Of a stretch of 6,683 nucleotides of DNA, positions 1 to 5,620 are shown piece after piece (within the stretch, counting starts at the first letter, position 1; each line of letters begins with the position of its first letter). The translations under genes were made by a program, and so were the position numbers. Where the stretch lies: NCBI GenBank assembly GCA_038062615.1, contig JBBTWV010000092.1:1-6683 (forward strand), read 5' to 3'. This stretch comes from JBBTWV01 sp038062615. GTDB lineage: Bacteria; Patescibacteriota; Gracilibacteria; UBA1369; UM-FILTER-53-11. The notes beneath the pieces are model-generated. The model was not told the DNA's origin, searched no databases, and was given only the letters and a program-made list of their open reading frames with translations.

Positions 1-37
1 GCTTCCTTACTTCAAAAACTCCTCCCTCATGTTTCAT
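1..37 (-). CDS. possible 5' end of a downstream gene (partial)
   Basis: An ATG at 37-35 opens a frame that stays open to the window edge and would begin MKHEGGVFEVRK. It lies 61 nt past the malate dehydrogenase stop in the same direction, so it could be the next gene of the operon. Twelve codons are too few to recognise a family, and no good ribosome-binding site precedes it. A second ATG at 30-28 closes after seven codons and is less likely. Confidence 0.22.
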   Translation of the reverse strand, partial: MKHEGGVFEVRK

Positions 38-98
38 TTGCTTAATAGTACCCGTTTCTTTTTTGCCAATTTACAGGTTATTTTCCGTACCGATATGC

Positions 99-1025
99 CT
101 AAAATTTGAGTGTACTTACCAACTCTTTTACATGGGCGACCGTTTTTTGAAATGCGGCGGATTCTTCATTATTGAGAGAAATTTCTAGCACGCGCTCCAC
201 GCCGCTGCGGCCCAAAACCGCAGGAACGCCTATAAATAAGCCATCCACGCCGTACTGGCCAGTAAGGTAAGCGGCACAGGGTAGGACGCGTTTTTTGTCC
301 CGCAATATAGACTCCACCATGGCCACAACTGAAGCGGCCGGTGCGTAGTAGGCACTTCCCGTTTTGAGGAGATTCACAATTTCGGCTCCCCCATTTTGTG
401 TTCGCTCAACAATGGCATCAATTTTTTCTTTGGGCAAAAGTTCAGCTATAGGAATACCGCCGACCGTCGCCAAACGCATAAGTGGAACCATGGTATCGCC
501 ATGCCCACCCAACACTAACGCGTTTACATCTTCTACGGAAACCTTGAGTTCTTGGGCAATAAAGGTCCGCATTCGAGCCGAATCCAACACGCCCGCCATA
601 CCAATAATGCGCTGTGGCGGGAAACCCGTAACCTTCCACGCCACATAAACCATGGCATCAAGCGGATTGGTGACCACAATAATAATGGCGTTGGGTGAAG
701 ATTTTTTTACTTGTTCACAAACGCCCTTAATAATTCCAGAATTTACGGCAACAAGTTCATCGCGGCTCATGCCCGGTTTGCGCGGCAACCCGGCCGTAAT
801 GACTACAACGTCTGATCCCGCGGTATCATCATAAGAATTGGTACCCTTCACATTTACATCAAAACCTTCCACCGGTGCGGACTGTGCAAGATCCAACGCC
901 TTGCCCTGTGGCGGCCCCTCGGCAATATCCAAAAGCACAATGTCGCCCAACTCATGCATAGCGAGGAAGTGCGCCGTAGTGGCTCCTACAAAGCCTGCGC
1001 CGATAACCGTTATTTTTGATCTCAT
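99..1025 (-). CDS. mdh: malate dehydrogenase, NAD-dependent (LDH-like class)
   Basis: Cytoplasmic enzyme interconverting malate and oxaloacetate with NAD(H). The 308-aa length is normal for the LDH/MDH family. Visible residues: the Rossmann glycine motif GAGFVG at 9-14; Asp33 after the second beta strand (VLLD), typical of NAD rather than NADP use; the mobile substrate loop PRKPGMSRDEL at 81-91, where Arg82 and Arg88 fit a dicarboxylate substrate and MDH rather than LDH; VTNPLD around Asn120; Asp148 and Arg151 in VLDSARMR; and the catalytic His175 in GGHGD. I chose the ATG at 1025 because it overlaps the TGA of the upstream zinc-ribbon gene (ATGA) and places the first beta strand directly after the start. 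A GTG at 1049 would add eight residues that do not look native. In an organism with reduced metabolism it may serve mainly redox balance; that is inference. Confidence 0.95.
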   Translation of the reverse strand: MRSKITVIGAGFVGATTAHFLAMHELGDIVLLDIAEGPPQGKALDLAQSAPVEGFDVNVKGTNSYDDTAGSDVVVITAGLPRKPGMSRDELVAVNSGIIKGVCEQVKKSSPNAIIIVVTNPLDAMVYVAWKVTGFPPQRIIGMAGVLDSARMRTFIAQELKVSVEDVNALVLGGHGDTMVPLMRLATVGGIPIAELLPKEKIDAIVERTQNGGAEIVNLLKTGSAYYAPAASVVAMVESILRDKKRVLPCAAYLTGQYGVDGLFIGVPAVLGRSGVERVLEISLNNEESAAFQKTVAHVKELVSTLKF

Positions 1026-1801
1026 ACGTACATCTGGGTCATATAACACGGCTCACAATATACCGTTTCCGGCTGTTCCGGGGAATACGTCGTCCAAATT
1101 GGCTGCTGGCATTTGGCACACGCACGCTGCCAAAATTGGCGCTTATTTCTTTTATGGAAGCGATCCAAGTGCCGCTGATCCGGATGCCTTCGCGGCAGCG
1201 GAATTTTTTGGCGGCGGTAAAAAGCAAGCTCTTGCGGTGTGATTTTAAAAAGTTTATGCGTCACCTCGCACTCAATGGCAGCATTCAAAATATCATCAGA
1301 AACATCATTTTTAAATCCGTATCCGTAATAACACTCATCACAAAAATCAGCGTGCGCAATGAGGTAACAATTTTTGGACGAGCCGGCGTAGTGAATATAT
1401 TCTGAATTTAAAGACGTGCCGTCTATGTGAAGAGCCTGAGCGGGAACCTGTTTTTGTAACTCCTGAAACTGCTCAAAAAACGGACGCGTAAAATCAACAT
1501 CGCGGCCAAAAGAACACGGATCCCAGTCGTCACTGTGCCAACATTCGCGGCAGAAATAAGGCTGGGTACCCGGCGGATACTGCGTCAGCGTGCTCTTGCC
1601 GCAAAGCCCACACTGACCACGATACAAAAACTGCTCGTTACAGGAAGCTAACCGGCGCTGCTGACGGCAGTCCGGGCAGTGCGTCGGCGGTGGAATGAGA
1701 TATTTTTGCCCACCAAAAACCGGCGAAACATTTTCGTAAAATTGCAGATCTTCGTCGGCAATATCAAAAGGATTTGCACACTTTACACAAGGCTGTACCA
1801 T
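1022..1801 (-). CDS. multi-CxxC zinc-ribbon protein, CPR-type, function unknown
   Basis: A 259-aa cysteine-rich protein of a family I recognise from CPR genomes; its role is unknown. Cysteine pairs: C5/C8, C42/C45 (in CPDCRQQRR), C64/C67, C84/C87, C154/C157, C228/C231 and C249/C252. The N-terminal ~90 residues and C-terminal ~80 residues look like copies of one module: a first ligand pair, F-x-I then LxFY, a CPDC box followed by basic residues, then two CxxC pairs around a TxYxP segment. In the second copy the first site has decayed: C178 is followed by Thr181 where Cys is expected, and CPDC has become HPDQ (206-209), while the second site is intact. No signal peptide or membrane segment is visible. 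The ATG at 1801 lies 18 nt after the ABC transporter stop, and the gene ends in an ATGA overlap with mdh. From memory related proteins are often longer, so the middle may be shortened. Confidence 0.8.
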   Translation of the reverse strand: MVQPCVKCANPFDIADEDLQFYENVSPVFGGQKYLIPPPTHCPDCRQQRRLASCNEQFLYRGQCGLCGKSTLTQYPPGTQPYFCRECWHSDDWDPCSFGRDVDFTRPFFEQFQELQKQVPAQALHIDGTSLNSEYIHYAGSSKNCYLIAHADFCDECYYGYGFKNDVSDDILNAAIECEVTHKLFKITPQELAFYRRQKIPLPRRHPDQRHLDRFHKRNKRQFWQRACAKCQQPIWTTYSPEQPETVYCEPCYMTQMYV

Positions 1802-1819
1802 TGGCTTTCTTATACCGTT

Positions 1820-3562
1820 CTACTCCTCGAACTGCAACCTATAGAGTTTACCGTAGATCTCATTTTGATTCACGAGTTCGTGATGTGTACCCTGCCCCAC
1901 AATCTGCCCATGATCAAAAACCAAAATTTTGTCGGCATGGAGTATCGTAGAAAGACGATGAGCAATGACAATATTGGTGCGGCCTTCCGTTAAGTGCGAG
2001 GTAGCTTTTTGCACCATGCGCTCGGACTCACTATCTAAATGGGACGTCGCCTCATCCATAATCAAAATTCGCGGATTGCGCAAAATGGCTCTGGCAATAC
2101 CAATTCTCTGGCGTTCACCGCCGGAAAGTTTTACGCCGCGCTCCCCTACCATCGTGTTATACCCATCCGGGAACTTCTCAATAAAATCGTGCGCATAGGC
2201 AAGTTTTGCGGCCTGTATAATTTCTTCGGATGTCGCTTCCGGTTTACTGTACGCAATATTCTCCGCAATCGTACGCGCGAACATATCTACTTCTTGCGAT
2301 ACAATGGCCATTTGGTCACGCAGGCTTTTTTGTTTTATCTCGCGCAGATCGTGGCCGTCCGCCAAAATGGCGCCCTCTTGTGGATCAAATGAGCGCAACA
2401 AGAGATTCACAAAAGTAGATTTTCCACTGCCACTGCGTCCAACGAGCGCCACCATCTTGCCCGCAGGAATCACCACCGAAATATCTCGCAGAACTTCACG
2501 TTCTTTGCGGTAAGAGAAAGAAACATTTTTGAATTCGAGTGCATGCTTAAATGGCGGCAGGTCCAAGGCATCCGGCCTATCAACAACATTCGGTTTTTCA
2601 TCCAAGACTCTAAAGAGACGCTCGGCTCTGGCCAGTGAACGCCGCAAAATGGCAAACAGCACCGAGAGCTGCCAAAGCGGCTGGTACACCATGCTTTGAA
2701 GTGTCATATAAAGAACGAACTCACCCACCGTGGCACGGCCAATAATAGTGTAATATCCGCCAACAATAATCACCGCCACACGGCCAATGGTCGCCACTGC
2801 CGTCTGCAAAATTTCGCTGATTTTCCAGTATCGTTCAGCTTGATATTGATAGTCGCGTCCAGCGGCACGCATAATTTTTTGCTTGGCCGTCTCACGCGCC
2901 TCCTGCGAAAAATGCTTCACCGTAAGCACATTCCCCGCAACGTCATATTCTTCACGATTAAATTCTTCAAAAAGATCGTGCGCCTTTTTCTCTTTATCAT
3001 AAATGCGCTGGGCCAAAGGAATAATGACCGCAATAAAAATTGGCAACGGAAGCACGATGAGCGTGGCGATAACAGGATCTTTGAGAAACAAAATGAACGC
3101 CGTCATAAAGACAATGAGTGACGGCTGGAGAACAAACTTGCCGATGATGTCGCGCAGGATTTCATAAACTCCGCTCGCGCCACGATCAATACGTCCAATA
3201 ATTTGGCCAGAATTTACCTCGTGATGGTAGAGCACGTGGAGCGAAAGATATTTCTCATAAGCCAAAAAACGAAGATCGTCTTCAAGTTTTGTGACAAATG
3301 TAAAAAGCCGGTAGTCGTACATGGTATCCAGCGCACGAGCGGCAATGGTCACGGCAAAAATTCCTAGAGCGGCAGTAATAACAAAGCTAAGAGCGATGGT
3401 TTCTTTGTGAGTAAAGGCCTCCACCAAACGATCAATCAAATTTTGTGCGATGAACGGTGCGGCAAGATCGAATCCCGCCGCGAACAGCATCAAAACAAGG
3501 AGAAAAACAATTGTTTTTTTCGCCTTCATGGCTTCATGCAGAATTCTTTTGAGAGCTTTCAT
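1820..3562 (-). CDS. ABC-B type exporter, fused permease and ATPase (half transporter)
   Basis: A 580-aa inner-membrane ABC exporter half that should work as a homodimer or with a partner not in this window. Residues 1-310 form the permease domain, with hydrophobic segments near 17-40, 57-75, 143-161, 164-184, 253-274 and 281-305. Residues ~340-580 form the nucleotide-binding domain: A-loop Tyr351, Walker A GRSGSGKST (375-383, Lys381), Q-loop Gln423, signature LSGGE (479-483), Walker B ILIMDE (499-504, catalytic Glu504), D-loop SHLD and switch His535 in IAHRLST. All catalytic positions are present, so the ATPase should be active. The layout matches the MsbA/multidrug exporter group. The substrate (lipid, drug or peptide) cannot be read from sequence; no peptidase domain is fused. 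The ATG at 3562 begins a Lys-rich N-terminus. It is first of the three left-hand genes and 32 nt after the RT stop. Confidence 0.93.
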   Translation of the reverse strand: MKALKRILHEAMKAKKTIVFLLVLMLFAAGFDLAAPFIAQNLIDRLVEAFTHKETIALSFVITAALGIFAVTIAARALDTMYDYRLFTFVTKLEDDLRFLAYEKYLSLHVLYHHEVNSGQIIGRIDRGASGVYEILRDIIGKFVLQPSLIVFMTAFILFLKDPVIATLIVLPLPIFIAVIIPLAQRIYDKEKKAHDLFEEFNREEYDVAGNVLTVKHFSQEARETAKQKIMRAAGRDYQYQAERYWKISEILQTAVATIGRVAVIIVGGYYTIIGRATVGEFVLYMTLQSMVYQPLWQLSVLFAILRRSLARAERLFRVLDEKPNVVDRPDALDLPPFKHALEFKNVSFSYRKEREVLRDISVVIPAGKMVALVGRSGSGKSTFVNLLLRSFDPQEGAILADGHDLREIKQKSLRDQMAIVSQEVDMFARTIAENIAYSKPEATSEEIIQAAKLAYAHDFIEKFPDGYNTMVGERGVKLSGGERQRIGIARAILRNPRILIMDEATSHLDSESERMVQKATSHLTEGRTNIVIAHRLSTILHADKILVFDHGQIVGQGTHHELVNQNEIYGKLYRLQFEE

Positions 3563-3580
3563 GTTTTATATATAACGTAA
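3563..3580 (-). promoter_or_regulatory. AT-rich possible -10 region ahead of the ABC exporter
   Basis: On the minus strand the bases just before the ATG read GTTATATATAAAAC, the only strongly -10-like stretch in the 32-nt gap after the RT gene. It would give an almost leaderless mRNA for the exporter, zinc-ribbon and mdh genes. No convincing -35 box is visible, so this is weak. It could simply be an AT-rich leader transcribed from the DGR. Confidence 0.2.
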
Positions 3581-3594
3581 GTTTTTGGCTTTTG

Positions 3595-4041
3595 TTACAG
3601 GAAAATTACAAACATCTCAAATGATTTCTCACCCACAAGCCAATGAAATTCCCGCATCTTTTTGGCATTCGCGTGGTACTTCATAACTCCGTAGTAGCTA
3701 CCCACGTTGTTAAGCGCTAATTTTTCACGTACCCGCTTCACGTTCCTTTTATTCAGCTTGCGGCCATGAGGCCAAAGTATGACGCCCAGAAATTTAAGTC
3801 CGCGTTGGGCTTTGAAAATTTTATCGCTCTTTGGGTTGATGGTTAATTTAAGTATTGTGCGTAGAAAATCAACTGCCTGCGCTCTTAAAAAATTAAGTTT
3901 TTCTAAATCAGATTCGACTATGATAAAATCGTCCCCGTATCTTAAATACGCTTTTGCCCCTAACGTATGTTTCACAAACCGATCAAATTCGTTCAAATAA
4001 ATATTGGCGAATATCTGGCTGGTAAGATTTCCAATAGGCAT
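3595..4041 (-). CDS. DGR reverse transcriptase, C-terminal fragment after frameshift
   Basis: This 148-residue piece carries the second half of the reverse transcriptase catalytic domain. IGNLTSQ (residues 3-9) is the [IVL]GxxxSQ form of RT motif 4 that marks DGR enzymes; group II intron and retron RTs usually carry QGxxxSP. It is followed by FANIYLNEFDRFV. YGDD (35-38) supplies two metal-binding aspartates, INPKSDK (68-74) fits motif D and GLKFLGVIL (81-89) fits motif E. The basic C-terminus is the short thumb typical of DGR RTs, with no maturase, endonuclease or RNase H domain. The ATG at 4041 is internal to the ancestral protein: MPIGNLTSQ normally follows directly from the preceding fragment. 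Alone it lacks the motif A aspartate and should be inactive. The break is the 9-G run just upstream. Confidence 0.88.
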   Translation of the reverse strand: MPIGNLTSQIFANIYLNEFDRFVKHTLGAKAYLRYGDDFIIVESDLEKLNFLRAQAVDFLRTILKLTINPKSDKIFKAQRGLKFLGVILWPHGRKLNKRNVKRVREKLALNNVGSYYGVMKYHANAKKMREFHWLVGEKSFEMFVIFL

Positions 4042-4046
4042 ACCTA

Positions 4047-4592
4047 TTACCCCCCCCCACCCTTATCCACAACATTAGATCGAAAACCGTCTATGATCTC
4101 TCCGAGCAAATTGTAGGATCGAGCATCTTTGATTTTGAGCGAAAGAATCCCGAGCAGAGTTTTTTGATCGACGCTATCGAAGAACTTTTTTACATCTCCC
4201 TTCCAAACATACGAGTGAGGATGCTTTTTCAAAAATGCCTGTGCACGTTCAATCGCACCGAGCAAACCCTTATTCGTTCTGCATGACCACGCGTCGTAAA
4301 TAAACGTCTTATTGTAAATACCATTCAAATAATCGTATACCAGCCTATGCACTACTCGATCTCGAATAGACGCTACCGAAACCTCTCTTCGCTTGTTATC
4401 GGAAACGACAAACTTTTTATAACCGCCATGTCGGTATTTTCCCTCATTCAAATCTTTGTAGAGTTCAAAGAGATTGCTCTCCAGGTAATACTGAAATTCG
4501 TGCAATTCGTTGGTACCGCGTTTGCCCTTTCTAAAGGCAAACCAACTGTGCCATATATTCTCTAACCCTAAATCCATGGAATCGTTACCCAT
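4047..4592 (-). CDS. DGR reverse transcriptase, N-terminal fragment, frameshifted at poly-G
   Basis: First half of the reverse transcriptase that copies the TR RNA into cDNA for mutagenic homing. It shows IWHSWFAFRKGKRG near the N-terminus, an Arg-rich RT1/2 region (REVSVASIRDRVVHRLVYDYL), the FIYDAWSCRTNKG segment, and motif A GDVKKFFDSVD with the first catalytic aspartate. The frame runs into TAA after four glycines from the G run; with 7 or 10 Gs it would read on through VIG into MPIGNLTSQ of the next fragment, giving ~330 aa, normal for a DGR RT. Start choice: ATG at 4592 or ATG at 4577 (MDLGLENI); a TTG at 4598 is also possible. The 4577 ATG shares bases with the divergent avd ATG. Without the second fragment the protein has no YxDD box and should be inactive unless ribosomes or RNA polymerase slip on the G run. 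Confidence 0.87.
   Translation of the reverse strand: MGNDSMDLGLENIWHSWFAFRKGKRGTNELHEFQYYLESNLFELYKDLNEGKYRHGGYKKFVVSDNKRREVSVASIRDRVVHRLVYDYLNGIYNKTFIYDAWSCRTNKGLLGAIERAQAFLKKHPHSYVWKGDVKKFFDSVDQKTLLGILSLKIKDARSYNLLGEIIDGFRSNVVDKGGGG
4050..4058 (-). other. 9-G homopolymer at the RT frameshift site
   Basis: Nine consecutive Cs on the plus strand (Gs in the RT mRNA) lie where the RT frame breaks. Two tandem stops (TAA TAG) follow in the current frame. One added G or two removed Gs restores a continuous RT through the conserved GMPIGNLTSQ segment. Such runs are classic slippage sites in replication, transcription and sequencing, so phase variation, programmed slippage and assembly error all remain open. 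Confidence 0.8.
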
Positions 4593-4821
4593 AATCAATA
4601 AGACCTACGAAGCATACAAGGCAATCGTGGACATTAACAACCACATGGAAAAACGGTGGCGAAATTCCTTGGGTATAAGCCTCGAAAATACGATACTTGA
4701 ATGTCTTACCCAACTTATTATGGCGAAGAATGCACCCAAGACTCTAAAGGCTTCATATTTGTTAAGAGCAAGTGGAACGCTCGAAGTGTCCGTGTTGAAA
4801 TTGCGTCTGGTGCTTGAACTA

Positions 4822-4844
4822 GGGCCTGTTAACACAAATTATTT
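4822..4844 (+). repeat. left terminal inverted repeat of the MITE-like element
   Basis: These 23 bases are the exact reverse complement of 5067-5089. The match ends after ATTATTT; the next bases agree only loosely (ACAGATGG against GCGATGG). A TA target copy adjoins it at 4820-4821. Confidence 0.9.
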
Positions 4845-4850
4845 ACAGAT

Positions 4851-4953
4851 GGAAGGCATCTATTTTGATTCAATTCAAGGAACGACGACGATGGTGTGCC
4901 CAAAGGCACATCGAGGAGGAGTGACGCAGAAGTGGATAAAATGGGTGCCTTCC
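4851..4953. repeat. MITE arm A: imperfect palindrome
   Basis: GGAAGGCA (4851-4858) pairs with TGCCTTCC (4946-4953). The pairing continues imperfectly inward through an ATTTTGAT/ATTTTAT segment. At the tip is a tight hairpin, TGTGCC-CAAA-GGCACA (4895-4910). The arm is 103 bp, equal to arm B. Confidence 0.65.
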
Positions 4954-4958
4954 CTACG

Positions 4959-5061
4959 GGTTGCACAGGAATATGGCTGTCTTCCGTGTTGCTCGTCGCT
5001 TGCGTAGCGATGCTACGCTGTGCTCCTCGCGCCTTGAATCCAACCATATTCCTGTGCAACC
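4959..5061. repeat. MITE arm B: palindrome with 18-bp stem
   Basis: GGTTGCACAGGAATATGG (4959-4976) is the exact reverse complement of 5044-5061. Near the tip is a seven-bp hairpin GCGTAGC-GAT-GCTACGC (5002-5018). It lies five bases from arm A and five from the right terminal repeat. Confidence 0.8.
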
Positions 5062-5066
5062 ATCGC

Positions 5067-5089
5067 AAATAATTTGTGTTAACAGGCCC
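5067..5089 (-). repeat. right terminal inverted repeat of the MITE-like element
   Basis: Exact reverse complement of the left end (4822-4844). The second TA target copy is at 5090-5091 and the avd reading frame resumes at ACG 5092. Confidence 0.9.
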
Positions 5090-5205
5090 TAACGATTGCG
5101 AATGAAACGAAGGTTTTCCAAATCCAAGGAATGCTTGCTGAAATCGGCAGGATGCTTGGTGGATGGCTCAAGGCGGCACAAAGCACATAGAAAAGCACAA
5201 ATACC

Positions 5206-5319
5206 CTCATCCCGCCGCGCACGCCGTTGTTAGAGTTCTGATTATCGGCATTGTTCCTGTCGAGGTTGAACTGCCTATTGTTTACATTGAAGTTGGCAGC
5301 GGCCACGGCGCCAGAACTT
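5206..5319 (-). repeat. DGR template repeat (TR)
   Basis: This 114-bp repeat is the non-coding template whose RNA is reverse-transcribed with errors at adenines. It aligns without gaps to 5637-5750 at a constant offset of 431. Of 33 adenines on the minus strand, 23 differ in the VR (13 A to G, 8 A to T, 2 A to C); none of the 81 non-adenine positions differs. Outside these limits the match ends at once, including two G-to-A type differences at 5204-5205 that the mechanism would not make. Read in the VR frame it is Asn-rich (AANFNVNNRQFNLDRNNADN) with 11 AAY codons. It starts 16 bp past the avd stop, on the opposite strand to avd and the same strand as RT. A promoter for the TR RNA is expected between 5320 and 5620 but is not clear. 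Confidence 0.96.
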
Positions 5320-5341
5320 TTTTGACAGCGTTTGTCCGTAT

Positions 5342-5367
5342 CGTTTCACAGTCGCAACCGTGAAACG
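5342..5367. repeat. hairpin upstream of the TR
   Basis: CGTTTCAC (5342-5349) pairs with GTGAAACG (5360-5367). One mismatch and two further pairs close a four-base loop. It lies 22 nt before the TR start on the TR strand, so it would be in the 5' leader of the TR RNA if transcription starts further upstream. Function unknown. Confidence 0.55.
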
Positions 5368-5513
5368 TGCATTGGTTTGCTTTTTTCATCTCTCTACTCG
5401 GCAAGACACCGGTGAGAAATAAACGCTGCTCAAACGTGAGAATATATGTGCTCTTTTTATGCAGTCCGCGACTCTTTTTGAAATTCAGAGCCTTTGTGTG
5501 CAGACTAACAATC

Positions 5514-5552
5514 AACGGTAGCCCGCCCCGAGGCGGGTAGCTATTCACCGTT
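5514..5552. repeat. two-part inverted repeat downstream of the target gene
   Basis: Inner stem CCCGCC-CCGA-GGCGGG (5522-5537) is enclosed by AACGGT (5514-5519) and ACCGTT (5547-5552). No T run follows on either strand, so it is not a standard terminator. In BPP-1 a GC-rich hairpin just past the VR promotes target recognition; here the inner stem is about 100 nt past the VR end, farther than in that model, so the parallel is only suggestive. Confidence 0.45.
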
Positions 5553-5620
5553 CGTTGCTATCCTAAAATTTTTCGCGGGAAAAATAAAGAGAAAAAACGA
5601 AGAAGACCAAAGTTCAAAGT

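Larger units (their letters stand above)
4822..5089. mobile_element. 268-bp MITE-like foldback element inside avd
   Basis: A non-coding element bounded by perfect 23-bp terminal inverted repeats starting GGGCCTGTTAACACAAATT and flanked by a TA duplication (4820-4821 and 5090-5091). The host gene reads through in frame when the element and one TA are removed, which fixes the boundaries. Inside are two palindromic arms of equal length (103 bp each), so a single strand could fold into a three-stem shape. It encodes no transposase and would be moved in trans. TA duplication is the rule for IS630/Tc1-mariner and occurs in some IS5-family groups; which one applies cannot be decided from the ends alone. 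Confidence 0.85.
4576..5190 (+). pseudogene. avd: avd, DGR accessory four-helix protein, interrupted by a MITE-like element
   Basis: Avd is a small basic four-helix protein that forms a pentamer, binds the DGR RNA and is needed by the RT for mutagenic cDNA synthesis (known for the Bordetella phage BPP-1 protein). Here codons 1-82 (4576-4821) encode LPIINKTYEAYKAIVD, LIMAKNAPKTLKASYLLRAS and LKLRLVLEL, a CPR-type Avd. The frame then enters a 268-bp insertion and stops at 5005-5007, adding 62 foreign residues. The rest, IANETKVFQIQGMLAEIGRM followed by LGGWLK, resumes at 5092 and ends at TAG 5188-5190. Removing the insertion plus one TA joins the parts in frame into 114 aa, a normal Avd length. 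The start is the ATG at 4576; upstream in-frame residues belong to the RT antisense. Unlike the usual layout, avd is opposite in strand to TR and RT. No clear ribosome-binding site is visible. Confidence 0.87.
5320..5620. other. non-coding interval between TR and target gene
   Basis: This 300-bp interval has no credible gene; the reading frames across it show no family likeness. It should contain the TR-RNA promoter and 5' leader (minus strand) and the 3' end of the target transcript. Two inverted repeats stand out, listed separately. On the minus strand TATATT (5446-5441) is a possible -10 box about 120 nt ahead of the TR, but no good -35 accompanies it. A T6 run at 5381-5386 follows the 5342-5367 hairpin on the plus strand at a distance of 13 nt, too far for a normal intrinsic terminator of avd. 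Confidence 0.5.

Noticed and set aside
99..1025. Lactate dehydrogenase instead of malate dehydrogenase
   Set aside because: The substrate loop reads PRKPGMSRDEL with Arg at the specificity position; LDHs have Gln there and usually KPGETR.
4520..4542. Inverted repeat GTTTGCC/GGCAAAC upstream of avd
   Set aside because: It lies inside the RT coding sequence (FAFRKGKRG segment); a chance or codon-driven palindrome is as likely as an operator.
4605..4835. Minus-strand ORF of 76 codons antisense to avd
   Set aside because: The plus strand encodes a clear Avd here; the antisense reading has no family likeness and crosses into the MITE end.
4822..5089. CRISPR array or attenuator as the source of the internal repeats
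   Set aside because: The repeats are inverted, not direct and evenly spaced, and removing the whole unit with one TA restores avd, which fits a transposed element.
5079..5306. Minus-strand ORF beginning MAAANFNVNNRQF across the TR
   Set aside because: It is the TR read in the VR frame followed by antisense avd sequence. The TR is a template, and no start signal precedes it.
5322..5327. TTGACA on the plus strand next to the TR, as a -35 box
   Set aside because: No -10 hexamer at 16-18 bp, and a plus-strand transcript from here would have no gene to serve.
5342..5386. Intrinsic terminator of avd (hairpin plus T6)
   Set aside because: The T run starts 13 nt after the stem instead of directly following it.
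5282..5548. 88-codon minus-strand ORF between TR and target
   Set aside because: No recognisable domain, a mixed composition, and it overlaps the expected TR leader and a hairpin; better explained as non-coding.
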